Of a DNA stretch of 64,000 bases, positions 10,825-22,400 are shown piece by piece. The first letter of the stretch is position 1. The number at the start of each line of letters is the position of its first letter. The notes under the pieces are model-generated. The model had not been told where the DNA came from and ran no database searches. It saw nothing but the letters and a program-made list of their open reading frames with translations. The translations under genes were made by a program, and so were the position numbers. The stretch lies in assembly GCF_001625215.2 (NCBI RefSeq), contig NC_030383.2, forward strand, positions 64,284,949 through 64,348,948, read 5' to 3'. This DNA comes from Daucus carota subsp. sativus (taxonomy: Eukaryota; Streptophyta; Magnoliopsida; Apiales; Apiaceae).

Positions 10825-11166
10825 CTTTACTCTTTTAGTACAGTAAATAGAATCTTGCACTAAGCAGCACATTTGCACCAATACTTGCATCCAACGACCA
10901 TGTTATCATTGGTTTAGTCACTAATATTTAAATACAGATACAATAAAGAATTAATAGACCAAAATATATACAAAACAGATCATATTCAGAAAGGTCACAA
11001 TATTAGCAGGCGCAACAAATTATTGAACGACGACTGGCTGAGTTCTATTCTAAAATCTTTATACAGAGTGATAAACATAAATTTATGGAGCAGCATCCAG
11101 TAAAATGCAAGGGTCAACACTAACCGTTAACAAGATTTTAATCAAAGTGTTACCATGCCTGATAAG

Positions 11167-11430
11167 CTAGTAAAGATAAGGAGCTGGGTACTGGTAGAGG
11201 TTCCCAGAGTAATTGCCACGAGCAGCAGTACCCAGAATTGAGGAAACATGGTTATCATACTCACATATATGTAGTATAACTATCACTATCAGTCTGAGAG
11301 AAGTTCTTCTCAGAAGAAACATAGCTGCTCGTAGCAAGTTTCCCATGCCATTGGCTCGGGGTCTTTTGGGTTGAGGTTTTGACACTTCTGACAGCCTTTT
11401 CTTGTCTGCTTTTGCCTTCTGTACAAAACT
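11167..11430 (-). pseudogene. FRIGIDA-like protein, C-terminal exon fragment (broken)
   Basis: Minus-strand reading gives QKAKADKKRLSEVSKPQPKR followed by PRANG, and at the end DNHVSSILGTAARGNYSGN then LYQYPAPYLY and a stop. This matches the shape of FRIGIDA-like protein C-termini as I recall them (KAKADKKR...KPQPKRPRANG, then DNH...LGTA...GNYxGNxYQYxAPYL). Between the two blocks the frame shifts: a Ser/Thr-rich stretch (LATSSYVSSEKNFSQ) is open in a different frame. No upstream coding part is present. A Stowaway-like MITE begins 3 bp beyond the fragment. It is best read as a decayed gene relic with no function. The family call is from memory and moderately sure. Confidence 0.65.
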
Positions 11431-11433
11431 ATA

Positions 11434-11692
11434 CTCCCTCCGTCTCTTAATACTTTTCCCATTTGTACTTTTCACGTTTGCCAACACACACTTTTAATCA
11501 TTAATATTTTTAGTTTTGTATTAGTATTAAATATAAAAATTTCACTGTATTAAAGTACTTATAAATACGAATCTAACAAGATCACTCATGACTATATTTG
11601 GTCATATGAATTATGCGTAAATTAGTAATTTGTCTCATGTCGTGCACAGTTCCAACATCCCAAATGGGAAAAGTAAAAAGAACCAGAGGGAG
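11434..11692. mobile_element. Stowaway-like MITE, family A copy 1
   Basis: The ends are CTCCCTCCGTC and its inverse (…AGAGGGAG), flanked by TA on both sides. The interior (ACACACTTTTAATCATTAAT, then GTATTAGTATTAAATATAAA and CACTGTATTAAAGTACT) recurs in copies at 34707-34965 and 43318-43580. Confidence 0.85.
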
Positions 11693-11694
11693 TA

Positions 11695-12611
11695 CTATAC
11701 AAAACTTGTTTATTTAATATTTCAGAAAAATTTCAAATATCTATTTTATTATTCATATGTAATCTTAACAATAAATATATATAATAAATAAAATATTTTT
11801 ACTTGTATAATAAGAAATAACAAATATCCCTTTGTTGTTAATAAAATTATATAGCAAATAAATGTCATATAGTTAATTAATGTCATCTTAAACATAAATA
11901 ATAACAAACACATATTAAAAAATTAGAACTATTTTTTGCCACTGACATTATTAATGGATGAACTAATGATAATGCGATTTTTTTAAAATATCATCTTCAA
12001 CAGTAAATTAAGAAAATATTGCATCTTATAGGAAATTTTAACTAAAATAAAATAATTCGAATCTGATAACTTTTATAAGAAAATAAAAAATAAAATAAAA
12101 GTTATAGGAAAAATTGATGGATATTAAAAATGATATGAGTAGATTAAATAATTAATGATAAAAAAGGTAGTAAAAATACAAGAAGAAATTATTTAAATGA
12201 ATGAGAAATAAAGAAATGAGGTTAGATAATTAATGAAGAAAAAGGAAATAAAAATGAAATAAGAGGAGAGATTAGAATGGACACAATGTGGACGCCATCT
12301 AGCCTTTTTTTTTTTACACAATTAACAATTCTTTTTTAGTTTAATTATTTATTTTCGGTTTTTGAACGAACTTAATATGATCATGGGTGGCAGGCAATTA
12401 ATTTAGGTTAGTGAGTACCAAATGGTAAATTGAGGAAAGGAAAATGTGTGGGAATATGCAGGCGTTCTTAAGGATGGAGTTTCAGATAAGAACGGTTTAT
12501 CACCAGAATCCAATGTCTTTTTTAGCTTGTCAATTTACCTTGTTTAAATGATCAATTTTTACAGCTACATTTTAGTGTAATATCATGGTGCTACAACTGA
12601 CATCCCTCACC
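11695..12611. other. AT-rich intergenic sequence and bZIP promoter
   Basis: Very AT-rich, low-complexity sequence with no coding signal. The last 100 bp or so form the core promoter of the bZIP gene. Confidence 0.5.
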
Positions 12612-12618
12612 TATAAAA
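12612..12618 (+). promoter_or_regulatory. TATA box of the bZIP gene
   Basis: TATAAAA sits about 64 bp upstream of the conserved uORF and 260 bp upstream of the main ATG. A start near 12643 would give a leader of about 230 nt that contains the uORF, typical of S1 bZIP genes. Confidence 0.6.
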
Positions 12619-12675
12619 TCTCCTGCTGAGATATTTATTTTCCTTCTTTCTTCTCACTTTTGTTGTGATGATCCG

Positions 12676-12780
12676 ATGATTTTCATCCGCGGCATAGGTA
12701 TTCTTCATTCATTCTCCGTTGTGTATCTCTACTTCCTCTATGCCTTTTCATCTCATGTTATCCTCCATCAAAACTTATAA
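12676..12780 (+). CDS. Sucrose-control (SC) uORF of the S1 bZIP gene, 34 codons
   Basis: This reading frame in the leader encodes a 34-residue peptide whose core is HSFSVVYLYFLYAFS. That matches the SC-peptide conserved upstream of S1 bZIP genes (bZIP11 type, core SFSVVFLYWFYVFS as I recall it). In that family, high sucrose makes the nascent peptide stall ribosomes at the uORF stop codon and represses the main ORF. Here the frame runs about nine residues (SHVILHQNL) past the usual end of the core. A four-codon ORF (ATG at 12668, stop TGA at 12677-12679) overlaps the SC start codon as ATGA. The main ORF begins 92 nt after the SC stop. Confidence 0.9.
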   Translation: MIFIRGIGILHSFSVVYLYFLYAFSSHVILHQNL

Positions 12781-12871
12781 TTCTTGAACTTTCTCAATAA
12801 CTGTACAACTAGCCTATAACTTTTTTATTTTATATTAACTTTCACCCCATATTGCAAAGATTAATCTAGAT

Positions 12872-13330
12872 ATGATGACTCCACAGCGACAGAATGGTTC
12901 AGGTTCTGACAAATTTGATGCGTGCAATAGAATGAGGCTGCTAATATCTGACGACGATGACTTTGATGAGAACAAGAGAAAGAGGATGCAGTCTAACAGG
13001 GAGGCTGCTAGGAGATCACGAATGAAAAAGCAGCAGCATGTCCATGAATTAATCACGGAAATAGGCCAGTTGCAGAACCAGTGCAAGGTTATTATGAGTA
13101 AGATTAATCAAGTTACGAATATGTTTCTTGGTGTTGTGTCTGAAAACAATGCTTCGCGAGCACAACTCTCGGATATGACAAAAAGGTTTCACTTGCTCAA
13201 ATCAGTTGTGCAGTTTGTGGAGGAGGCGGAAGATCTTGGTATAGATGTTTCTGATGTGTTGATGGAATCTCCCAAGTTTCCTTGTCCAAAACAGCAAGTC
13301 CCAACTTCTGCTAACATGTTCGACTGCTGA
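12872..13330 (+). CDS. S1-group bZIP transcription factor (bZIP53/bZIP11-like), intronless
   Basis: The 152-aa single-exon protein has a basic region KRKRMQSNREAARRSRMKKQ at about residues 36-55, with the invariant N and R of the bZIP DNA-binding helix. A long zipper of roughly seven to nine heptads follows (L/I/V/M in the d positions). The C-terminus ends SANMFDC, like the ADMFDC end of bZIP53. S1 proteins bind ACGT-core elements, heterodimerise with C-group bZIPs and reprogramme amino-acid and carbon metabolism under low energy. The neighbouring SC-uORF implies translational repression by sucrose. Residues in the zipper and basic region differ somewhat from canonical S1 sequences (REAARR instead of RESARR). 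The start at 12872 is the first of two adjacent ATGs. Confidence 0.93.
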   Translation: MMTPQRQNGSGSDKFDACNRMRLLISDDDDFDENKRKRMQSNREAARRSRMKKQQHVHELITEIGQLQNQCKVIMSKINQVTNMFLGVVSENNASRAQLSDMTKRFHLLKSVVQFVEEAEDLGIDVSDVLMESPKFPCPKQQVPTSANMFDC

Positions 13331-13692
13331 ATGTTTTGGTTGGTGCTGTTGTTTTGTCTATTTATAGGATTTATTGTTACTAAGTGGTTGGATTTTATGA
13401 TTTTTTATAGTAACCATGTATAGGGGTCCTGCAATTCTTAACCATAACTTATTCTTTTTCTTCTATAGGTTCTTTAATGTGATATTTTATGATGTGTACT
13501 GATATTAACTGAGTATATTGAAACTCAGTTTACAACTTTTGTGATATTCTACGATATTTGTAAATTAATTGAGTACTCCCTTTGTACCATTTAATTTTAT
13601 ACGTTTCTTTTTCATTGCTCGACACGCACTTCAATGCTCTTATAAAATATAGTTCAATAACTTATTTTTAAAATTTTCTTTTTCTGAAAAGT

Positions 13693-13938
13693 TAGCGGAT
13701 TAAAATATAGGTTTGGACCCAAAAAGCTAATTTTGAAAAAGCTACTTTGAGGAGTTTTTTGGGTTAGAGGTTTGGTTTGTGTCAGAAAAAGCTAATCACT
13801 CAGCTATTAACCAAACAGTTTTACGAGAAACAGCTAATTCAATCCGCGAGTTAAAACATCCGTTTCAATCCGCTAGTCAAAACATCTAATTCAATCCGGT
13901 AACAGCTAATCCCCAAACAGCTAATCCCCAAACAGGGC
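13693..13938. repeat. Dispersed repeat, family with 18552-18794
   Basis: It shares with 18552-18794 the order GTTAGCGG(A/G)TT…, AGTTTTTTGGGTTAGAG, GTTTGGTTTGTGT and AACGGTTAATTCAATCCG-like blocks. It ends in repeats of AGCTAATCCCCAAACAG. It is probably a degraded MITE. No clean TSD was found. Confidence 0.55.
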
Positions 13939-14212
13939 TAGAATTTATTTTCCATATTAAGCACGGACTTAGATAAAGCTCTTTCTCAGGAATTTGTACA
14001 TCTCCTTCCAAAATCCAGACAAAAAATAAAAATAAAAAGAGAGCAGTTATGAAGTCTGTAAATGAATCTCAAGCATCCTTGCTTTTCAGTTGCACTAAAT
14101 ATAAGAGCTGACAGAACACGGCAAATGTGTGAACCAATGGTCAACAATTTGTGGAATAAGTCATCCATTAATAATACCCCCCTAACTGTATCAAACCCAT
14201 TTCAGCGAGATT

Positions 14213-15396
14213 TCGAGAGAGAGAGAGACAGAGAGAGTCGTCTCTCTCCCTTGCAAGTCTAGTCGTCGCTGGGGCCTCTCCACACCCTCTCTCCCCCATT
14301 TTTCTTCCACCTCCCCCACAAAACCTCTCTCTCTCTCTCCATATTATTCCACTCTCCCCCTTCCTCCACTAAGCTGCTGCATCCCCAGTTTTACACACAC
14401 CAAAGTTATTTCTCTCTACACCAAGGTAATCTCTCTCTCTCGCGCACACACGTTCAAGTCGTTGAATTCCAGTCAAGATAGACTTTTTCCTCCATCTCTT
14501 GAGTCTTAGCTTGCTTTCTACTTCGATTTACCATCATATACATGTGCTTTTCTTGAATATTATCACCATCTCTACGGGTTTTTGAGTGTGCTAAGCTGCT
14601 TGAGATATGATTTCCGAGGCGGGCGCCTTCAAGATACTATCTTTTCTTTCTCTCTTCGTAAATTTGGAATTTTTTTTACAAGGTTTTTTGATTTTTTTTT
14701 TATTTTAGATAAAAGATCCAGTGATTTTATTGAAGCTTCTGTGATTTTTGGTTAACCTTTGTTCTTATATAGCTAGTAGGTTCTTGAGCTTGATTTTGGC
14801 TGATGAATTGTCTAATTAGTTGGTGATCTGATATCTTGTATGTGAAAGGAAAAACAAAATCTGGACTGTGACTGAATATTTCTTGAAATTTAGTTCCTTG
14901 CTTTGTATAAGCTTAGCTTAATAAGTTGATATAGATAAAGCTAAGGCGCTCTTGAGAAACAAAAGATGTTTTATGGTGGAATTTCACTTTCCCCCAATTT
15001 TGCCTGCCCAATTCAGATAAAAGTCTTTGCAGTTTAACATCACCTCTAAATTATACAATTTGTGTTTTTGACTCGTGGTAAATTAACACGTAGATGTATA
15101 ACTCTGTGATACCCGATGAACATCTTTTTCCGATGTCGACTTAATAGATTATATGAGTATCAATCAGTATATACGTGTATTAATGAGAACTGATAGTCTT
15201 TACTTTGAAGTTGGTACTTTACATGGCTCTTTATCATGTTTGTCAAATTTTCTTTTAATAGAGTTCATATAAGGAACATAACAGTTTAGAATATATTCTT
15301 TTCTCTTTTACAGATTACGATATGCAGCTATGGAATGTTGGAATCAACAATCTAAGGCATTAGATTTTTGAAGTAAAGTTTTTTCGCTTAATAAGG
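14213..15396 (+). other. 5' leader of the BIR1-like gene with pyrimidine tract and leader intron
   Basis: A GA-repeat and then CT-rich stretches (14213-14460) look like a plant 5'UTR. A donor CCAAG|GTAAT at 14426 and an acceptor TTTTACAG ending at 15313 suggest an 888-bp leader intron, common in receptor-kinase genes. Confidence 0.5.
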
Positions 15397-17422
15397 ATGG
15401 AACTGACTAGCAGAGCCCATGTGGTTCGTATTGGCATCTTTACCTGGGGGTTTTTAATTATGAATTTCAGCTATGGTGCTCAGAGCGACATTAACTGCTT
15501 AAGATCTATAAAAGACTCGCTGAAAGATCCTTTGAACAGCTTGTACAATTGGAATTTCAACAATAACACTAATGGCTTTATCTGTAAATTTAATGGGATT
15601 GAGTGTTGGCATGAAAATGATGATAGTGTCTTGAATATAAAGCTTTCAGACATGGGGCTTAAAGGTCAGTTTCCACGTGGTGTTGGTGATTGTAAAGCTG
15701 TGACTGGAGTAGATCTTTCAAGTAATGGGCTCAATGGAACTATTCCAACAGATATCTCTAAACTCCTTCCATATGTCACAAAACTTGATCTCTCTGCTAA
15801 CAGTTTATCCGGAACAATCCCGGTAAACCTTGCAAATTGTTCGTATCTAAATGTGCTTAAGCTAGACAAGAACCAGCTCTCAGGTCAGCTTCCTCTAGAA
15901 CTCGGTCTGCTTGATCGAATTAACACATTTAGTGTGACTAACAATCACTTGAGTGGGCAAGTTCCACAGTTCAAGGCTGGTGTCGTCTCAGCTGATAGCT
16001 ATTCAGGCAATCCAGGGCTCTGTGGGAAGCCTTTGCCCGATTGCAAAGGTTCTTCAAAGAAAAATAATTCTGCAGTCATTGCTGCAGCAGCTGTTGGAGG
16101 AGTGATTGTTGCAGCATTACTGGTAGGCGTAAGTTTGTTATTCTTTTGCCGTAGGGTGGTTAGAAAGAGGGATGATGACCCTGATGGAAATAAATGGGCA
16201 AAGAGTCTCAAAGGTGCAAAAAAAATCCAGGTGAGGCAATCACAATCTTTAATAAAATTACATTTTGATGATTTTTTTTGTCTGGACTCTGGAGTACAAG
16301 GGTTCCGATTTTTAATAATAATTATTATTATTATTTAGTTTTGGATTCTACTTTTCCGGAGCTCATTCAATTTTGAATTGATTATTATTACCTTTGCATT
16401 TTCAGCTTTCTATGTTTGAGAAATCTATTTCAAAAATGAGACTAAGTGATCTCATGAAGGCTACTAACAACTTCAACAAAGATAATATAATTAGTACTGG
16501 GAGAACAGGGACCGTATACAAAGCAGTGCTTGAAGACGGCTCTTCACTTATGGTGAAAAGGTTGCAGGATACTCAGCATTCAGAAAAGGAATTTGAGTCG
16601 GAAATGGCAACTTTAGGAAAGGTGAAACACCGTAATTTGGTCCCTCTTTTAGGTTTTTGTGTGGCTAAGAAGGAAAGACTACTCATTTATAAGTACATGC
16701 AAAATGGCACTCTCCATGATAAGTTGCATTTTGTTGGAGATGGTGAAAAAATTTTGGAGTGGCCTTTGAGGCTCAAAATCGGTATTCAGGCAGCCAAAGG
16801 TTTTGCCTGGCTACATCATAGTTGCAATCCTCGCATCATACACCGCAACATAAGTTCTAAATGCATCTTGCTAGATGTTGAATGCGAGCCCAAAATTACT
16901 GATTTTGGTCTTGCAAGGCTCATGAATCCAGTTGACACCCATTTAAGTACTTTTGTGAATGGTGAGTTCGGGGATTTGGGTTATGTTGCTCCCGAGTACG
17001 CACGAACTCTTGTGGCCACACCAAAAGGGGACGTTTACAGTTTTGGAGTAGTTCTTCTTGAGTTGGTCACCGGGGAGAGACCTACTCATATTGCTAAAGC
17101 CCCTGAAAGCTTTAAGGGAAGCTTAGCGGAATGGATTACAGAATTATCTAGAGACTCTAAGCTTCAAGATGCCATTGACAAACCATTGCTTGGGAAAGGT
17201 TATGATAGTGAGCTTTTCCAGTTTCTCAAGGTTGCATGTAATTGTGTGATTTCAGGTCCGAAAGAGAGGCCAAGTATGTTTGAAGTGTACCAGCTTCTTA
17301 GAGCTATTGGCGAAAGATACAATTTTACATCAGAAGATGATATTTTCCTGCTATCAGATTCAGGGGGTGATGCTGCTTTTGAGGAACTTATTGTTGCCCA
17401 AGATACTAAAGAAAAACACTAA
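15397..17422 (+). CDS. BIR1-like LRR receptor-like (pseudo)kinase
   Basis: Exons 15397-16230 and 16406-17422 join in frame (616 aa). In order: signal peptide (about 1-28), LRRNT with paired Cys (CxxNGIEC), about four to five LRRs (LxLSxNxLxGxIP), and a juxtamembrane Cys pair ([12 protein letters not shown]). A TM helix (about 229-252) follows, with a basic stop-transfer CRRVVRKR, and then a kinase fold. The closest family I recognise is BIR (BAK1-interacting receptor-like kinase, At5g48380 type), which restrains BAK1/SERK immune and growth signalling at the plasma membrane. The glycine loop reads [11 protein letters not shown] and the VAIK Lys is present (LMVKRL). The catalytic loop is HRN near residue 426, with the Asp replaced. 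DFG and APE are intact. The HRN change predicts weak or no phosphotransfer, as in BIR pseudokinases. A probable leader intron lies upstream. Confidence 0.93.
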
Positions 17423-18551
17423 AAAAGGTACGACCAATAGAAACATAGTAAAGACAAAAAAGTCTTCACCCAACCAATGTGTATGTGTTATTTTCATCTT
17501 TGTTCTTGAATGTTGAATCAATGTTTATATTCGTAAGTATATTTTAACAGATTTCTGTATATTATCACGTCTATTCCGTATATGCGAAGAACTTCCTTCG
17601 TTCTGTTAAGCAACTATTTTGGCTAACATTGTGTTTTTTATTGGATGCTGCTGCTTTTTGTAAGCTATTAAATAAAACAATAATAAATAGGTTACATGAA
17701 CAACATTTTGAAAAATGTATATATCAAGTATATATGTATGATTTATTACTCAATGTGCTGTTCATCATGTCTAGTATAGTCTTTATATATACAATTGTTG
17801 ATACAGTAGTTGATTTCAGCTTCACAGTTAATTGGGAATTTAAAATCGAGAAAGTGTGCTCTTCTGTTGACCGCTGCTCATGCCTCACAGTTAGGTTATC
17901 TCATGTTTAGTCCATAGATCATAACACAAATTATGTACTTGGACGCCTATTGCCTATAATTAAGTCCAACTAATTCTGGTCTCTTTATCTTCCAGCAAAT
18001 CCTTAGAACCAACGGAGTGTGTATGCGTTTTTATTAATGAATGACCTTGTTACTGGGTTTGAAAAGAGTGATTTAATTCTTGTTGCTTGTGGGTCTTGAA
18101 GCTTTTCATGTTTATGGAATCCCTGCTACCGGTTGATTAATTTCTCGTCTGCATATTGAATTCCAAATACTAGGCCTTTGCATCGGCTCATCGGTATCTT
18201 GATTTCTGAATCTTTTTCCATTTCAGATGGAAAATGGTCTATTTCGCTGTGCTGGGGGAGCTGTCAGTTCCTTTCTCCATTGCATGCGTTTGGCTCCATG
18301 TTTCTTTATCTTCACTCGTAGCAAGAGTTTGCTTTCCTGTGTATACGTCATTGATATGGGAATATATTTGAATAAAAGATGATTTATTTTCCATTTATAT
18401 TCTAGGTTTCTGAGTGTTAAACATTTCAAACACCAAATATGTTTGTGTTCAATTGAAAAATTATTAGTTTGAGTGCATATTGAAAAATTAAAACTAAAGT
18501 TACACATACATATTTTATTTGAGAAAAGAATACCACCTAATACAAGAATAC
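17423..18551. other. 3'UTR and intergenic sequence
   Basis: 3' flank of the receptor gene followed by AT-rich sequence. Short ORFs are present without domains. I see nothing further. Confidence 0.4.
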
Positions 18552-18794
18552 AAAAAAACTTTGGGCTTGTTTAGAAATTACAGGTTTTGGGTAAAATTAG
18601 AAATTTGAGGTGTTCTATAATTAGTGCTAGTTAGCGGGTTGAAATAAAAATTTGAATCCAAAAAATTAATTTAATTATTTTGAGAAGTTTTTTAAGTTAG
18701 AGATTTTGGTTTGTGTTACAATAAACTAATCGATTCAGTTATGTATCTAACAATTTTGCAAGAAACGGTTAATTCAATCCGTTAGTTGTTTAGA
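18552..18794. repeat. Dispersed repeat, second copy of the 13693-13938 family
   Basis: It is colinear with 13693-13938 over about 180 bp. The left end starts near GGGCTTGTTTAGAAATTACA. It is degraded, and no TSD was recognised. Confidence 0.55.
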
Positions 18795-19448
18795 AAATAT
18801 ATTATAAACTCTAAAAAATATGTGTGTGTGTGAATGAAGGAGTGAGGCCCTGTTATAATCACAAATATTCATCTCCAAAGATCATTGAATTAAGATAGAG
18901 CCTGATCTAACGAAGACACTTGTTATTTAAAATGATGTCATTTTTTGGGCTATAATAACAAGAATCTCTTGTCGTGAAAATGGTCAAAAATAGTGGTTTG
19001 ATATGCATTTTTGACAAGATAATGCGCACCGGGTATCCATCCTCTCCTTTTTTATTCTCCCTCCTGCCCAATGATGAGGTATGCGGTCAATGGATCTTAA
19101 ATGCGTGCACGAAATCAACGAGTTCGTCTAATTTAAGATGGAGAGAGCATTAATTTTTTTTAAATGTGATACTCATTTTTGCAAGTTGCGATTGATATCA
19201 TGCACATTCTAAAAATTTAATACATCTATCGTAAAGCCCAGCCCAGTCCACAGGTCAACCATAACCGTTAATATCTTGGGCCTCTCAAAGCCCTGCATAT
19301 AATTTACAAATTTTGTCATCAGAAAGATGACGGTGAACCAAATAACCAAATATCTTGTTCATCTTCTTCTTGTTAAAAATTCATGAATCTGTAAACCCCC
19401 AACTAAAAAAGGTTTGGTGTCCAACTACAAGGCCGCCCAGAAAGAAAG
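18795..19448. other. Intergenic / promoter of the thioesterase gene
   Basis: AT-rich upstream region with no repeat boundary or ORF of note. The leader of the next gene probably begins within the last 150 bp. Confidence 0.4.
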
Positions 19449-22400
19449 ATGGATTCAAGTAGTTGTCCTTCAAATGCAATTCCCGTAGTTTCAACCTTCA
19501 CTTCACCATTTGAGACTTGTGATGATCAGAAAAAGCCCCTCAGCTTGTGGCCTGGAATGTATCATTCTCCTGTTACTAATGCTTTGTGGGAAGCAAGGTC
19601 CAGTATTTTTGAAAGACTTCTTGATTTCTCAGTTGATGCTCCACCCCAGAGTCAACTGCTTACAAGAACTCCTTCTCAGAGCCGCACTGCAATTCTCTAC
19701 AATTTCTCTTCTGATTATATCTTGAGAGAACAGTACAGGGATCCGTGGAATGAGGTCAGAATTGGTAAATTGCTTGAAGACCTTGATGCTCTTGCTGGCA
19801 CCATCTCAGTCAAGGTGCCTTTTTTTATTTTCTTCTATTTTCTTTATTTGTGCTAGTTATGGACTTGTAGTGACCCAGATATTTGTTTTCGAAAAGGGGT
19901 TTCGCAATCTGCATTGATTTTGTACCATCTTGATTTTTGACTTGTGTTTCTTTTGTTTAACTAGCATTGTTCTGATGATGATCACATGACAAGGCCTCTG
20001 TTGTTGGTGACGGCTTCCGTCGACAAAATGGTTCTCAAGAAGTCGATCAGTGTCGACATTGATTTGAAAATTTCAGGAGCTGTTATTTGGGTCGGGAGAT
20101 CCTCGATTGAGATTCAACTGGAAGTCACTCAGCTCACAAATGGTATGCGACTCAGAATAATCTTAAAATCAACTTGTTTATATGGTCAAATTGTTTTTTA
20201 TATAGAAATGTGAGGACTTTGATGTGGATTGTGTAGTCGTTTCCGACCACCCTTTGACCAGGGACTATGTCAACTTTTAATATACAATTTTGGACTAAAG
20301 ATAGTGAAATAGTTGATGTAATTATGTATATAAAAGAACTATAATCTAGTAATGTTTTTGGTATCTGAGGCGTCTAAAAGGTAACAAAGTTGTTGACTCT
20401 TATTGGCTTCCAATTCCCCACTATTGTTGGATATCTGCTAGTAATTTATACCTAAGGGAACACAATATCTGGATATGTGGTTATTGAACAAATATTGTGA
20501 ACACACCTACCTGGACACAATATCTGGAAATATGGTTGATGGAAAACATTGTCGACATAGGATTCTTCAAGTTGAACTAAAACATTATCAGCTGAATCAT
20601 GAGTTGTTCTAGCTTCTTAGTTGTAGGCTGGTTGCATAAAATGATTATGAGCTTAATCATAAATTGTTCTCGCTTCTTATCTGCTTTTAGTTATTTCTCA
20701 GCCCAGTTTATGAAGATGCTAATAACCTCTCATATTTTACCTGAAATCTAAAAAATGTGGAAAATATTGTGGCAGGAAGCACTGATACTTTCAACTCGGT
20801 AGCTCTTATGGCCAATTTCATATTTGTGGCTCGTGACTCAAAGACGGGGAAAGCTGCTCCAGTAAATCGACTTTCCCCAGAAACTAAAGAAGAGACATTG
20901 CTCTATGAAGAAGCAGAAGCAAGAAATGAACTGCGTAAACAGAAGAGAGGAGGTGACAAAAGGGATATTGAAAATGGGAATAGACTTGAAGCATTATTGG
21001 GTGAAGGCCGGATCTTCTCTGACATGCCAGCCTTGGCAGATCGAGACAGTATTCTTCTCAGGGATACACGTTTGGAGAACTCTTTGATTTGCCAACCACA
21101 GCAAAGGAATATCCATGGCCGGATTTTTGGAGGATTTCTAATGCACCGAGCATTTGAATTGGCTTTTTCAACAGCATATGTTTTCGCTGGCATGATGCCG
21201 TGTTTTCTTGAAGTTGATCACGTCGATTTCTTAAGACCGGTTAGTATTACTAAGCCAAACTAAAATCTAGACATTATCTTTGTTTGTCAGCTTGAAAAGA
21301 GCAATGTCTCTTAAATGAAGAGTATAACTCTAAACTCCAACTCGCTTTCTTCCCTCCCTTTGTTGGCATCACTTCTCCTTTGCACATCAAGTCCACTACA
21401 TTAGCGAGAGAGATGGAGAGAGATGTTTTCCTATCACTAATCCAGAATATTGTCTTTTCAATTCGAATACCTCTAACTGGGAGGCAGACATGCTTCTCCT
21501 TTCACATGTCTTTCATAATAGTTGATGGACGTCCGGGATGGTATGAGGAATATGTCCACATATTCAGATCATAAAACCTCAGTCTAACCTCTTTAACTGT
21601 GGCATTTTCTCACCAGTTTATTTCATTGTTTGATGTTTGGCTTTTCCTTATTGTAAAATTATAGGACAGGCATCACCAAGTTATGTTAGACAGGAACTAG
21701 GTAGGGTTCAAAATGGGGTGGGGGAAATGGCGAACCCGCCCCGTTAATACGGGGAATGGGGTAGTGATGGGGAGTAATTTTCCGCCCTGCCAAAATCTGG
21801 GGCAAGTATGGTCTATGTCCCCCCCCCCCTCCCTGCCCCCACCCCCGCCCCCGCCCCCGCCCCGCGCAGACACACATATATTATTGTGTTATCCTAATTT
21901 GACATACATGTATTTATTTAGTTTTGGCTAAATGACATGTACGTATTTCTAGCATACATGTATTATATAATTTTATTAAATTCTCACGAAAAAAATCACT
22001 ATCCTTTTAAGCAACTTCTAAAATTATATATAGAAACGGGGTAAGATGGTTGGGGTGAAATATTTAAAATCCCCGGTGGGACGGAGATGGGAATTAAAAA
22101 TATATCCCGACGGGGAATGGGCCGGGGCCGCGGGGACGGGGCGAAAAAAATATATATTGGGGCGGGGTTGGGAAATGAAGTCCCCGCCCCAGTTTTAACC
22201 CTAGAATTAGGGAGTTACATAAACACTATCAAGAGGCCGTTTGGGTGAGTTTAAAAGAGTGGCTTATGCCTTATAGTGACTTATTGTGATAAGTGTGAAC
22301 CGTAAAATATCTGGTTGGGTAATTTTGTATTATAGGTGACTTGTGACTTGATAAAAATATAATAATAAAAAATAAATATGATAGGTTAGTTATTTGAGTG

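Noticed and set aside
11434-11692. Considered a coding exon continuing the FRIGIDA-like fragment
   Set aside because: It is a TA-flanked MITE found twice more in the window (34707-34965, 43318-43580).
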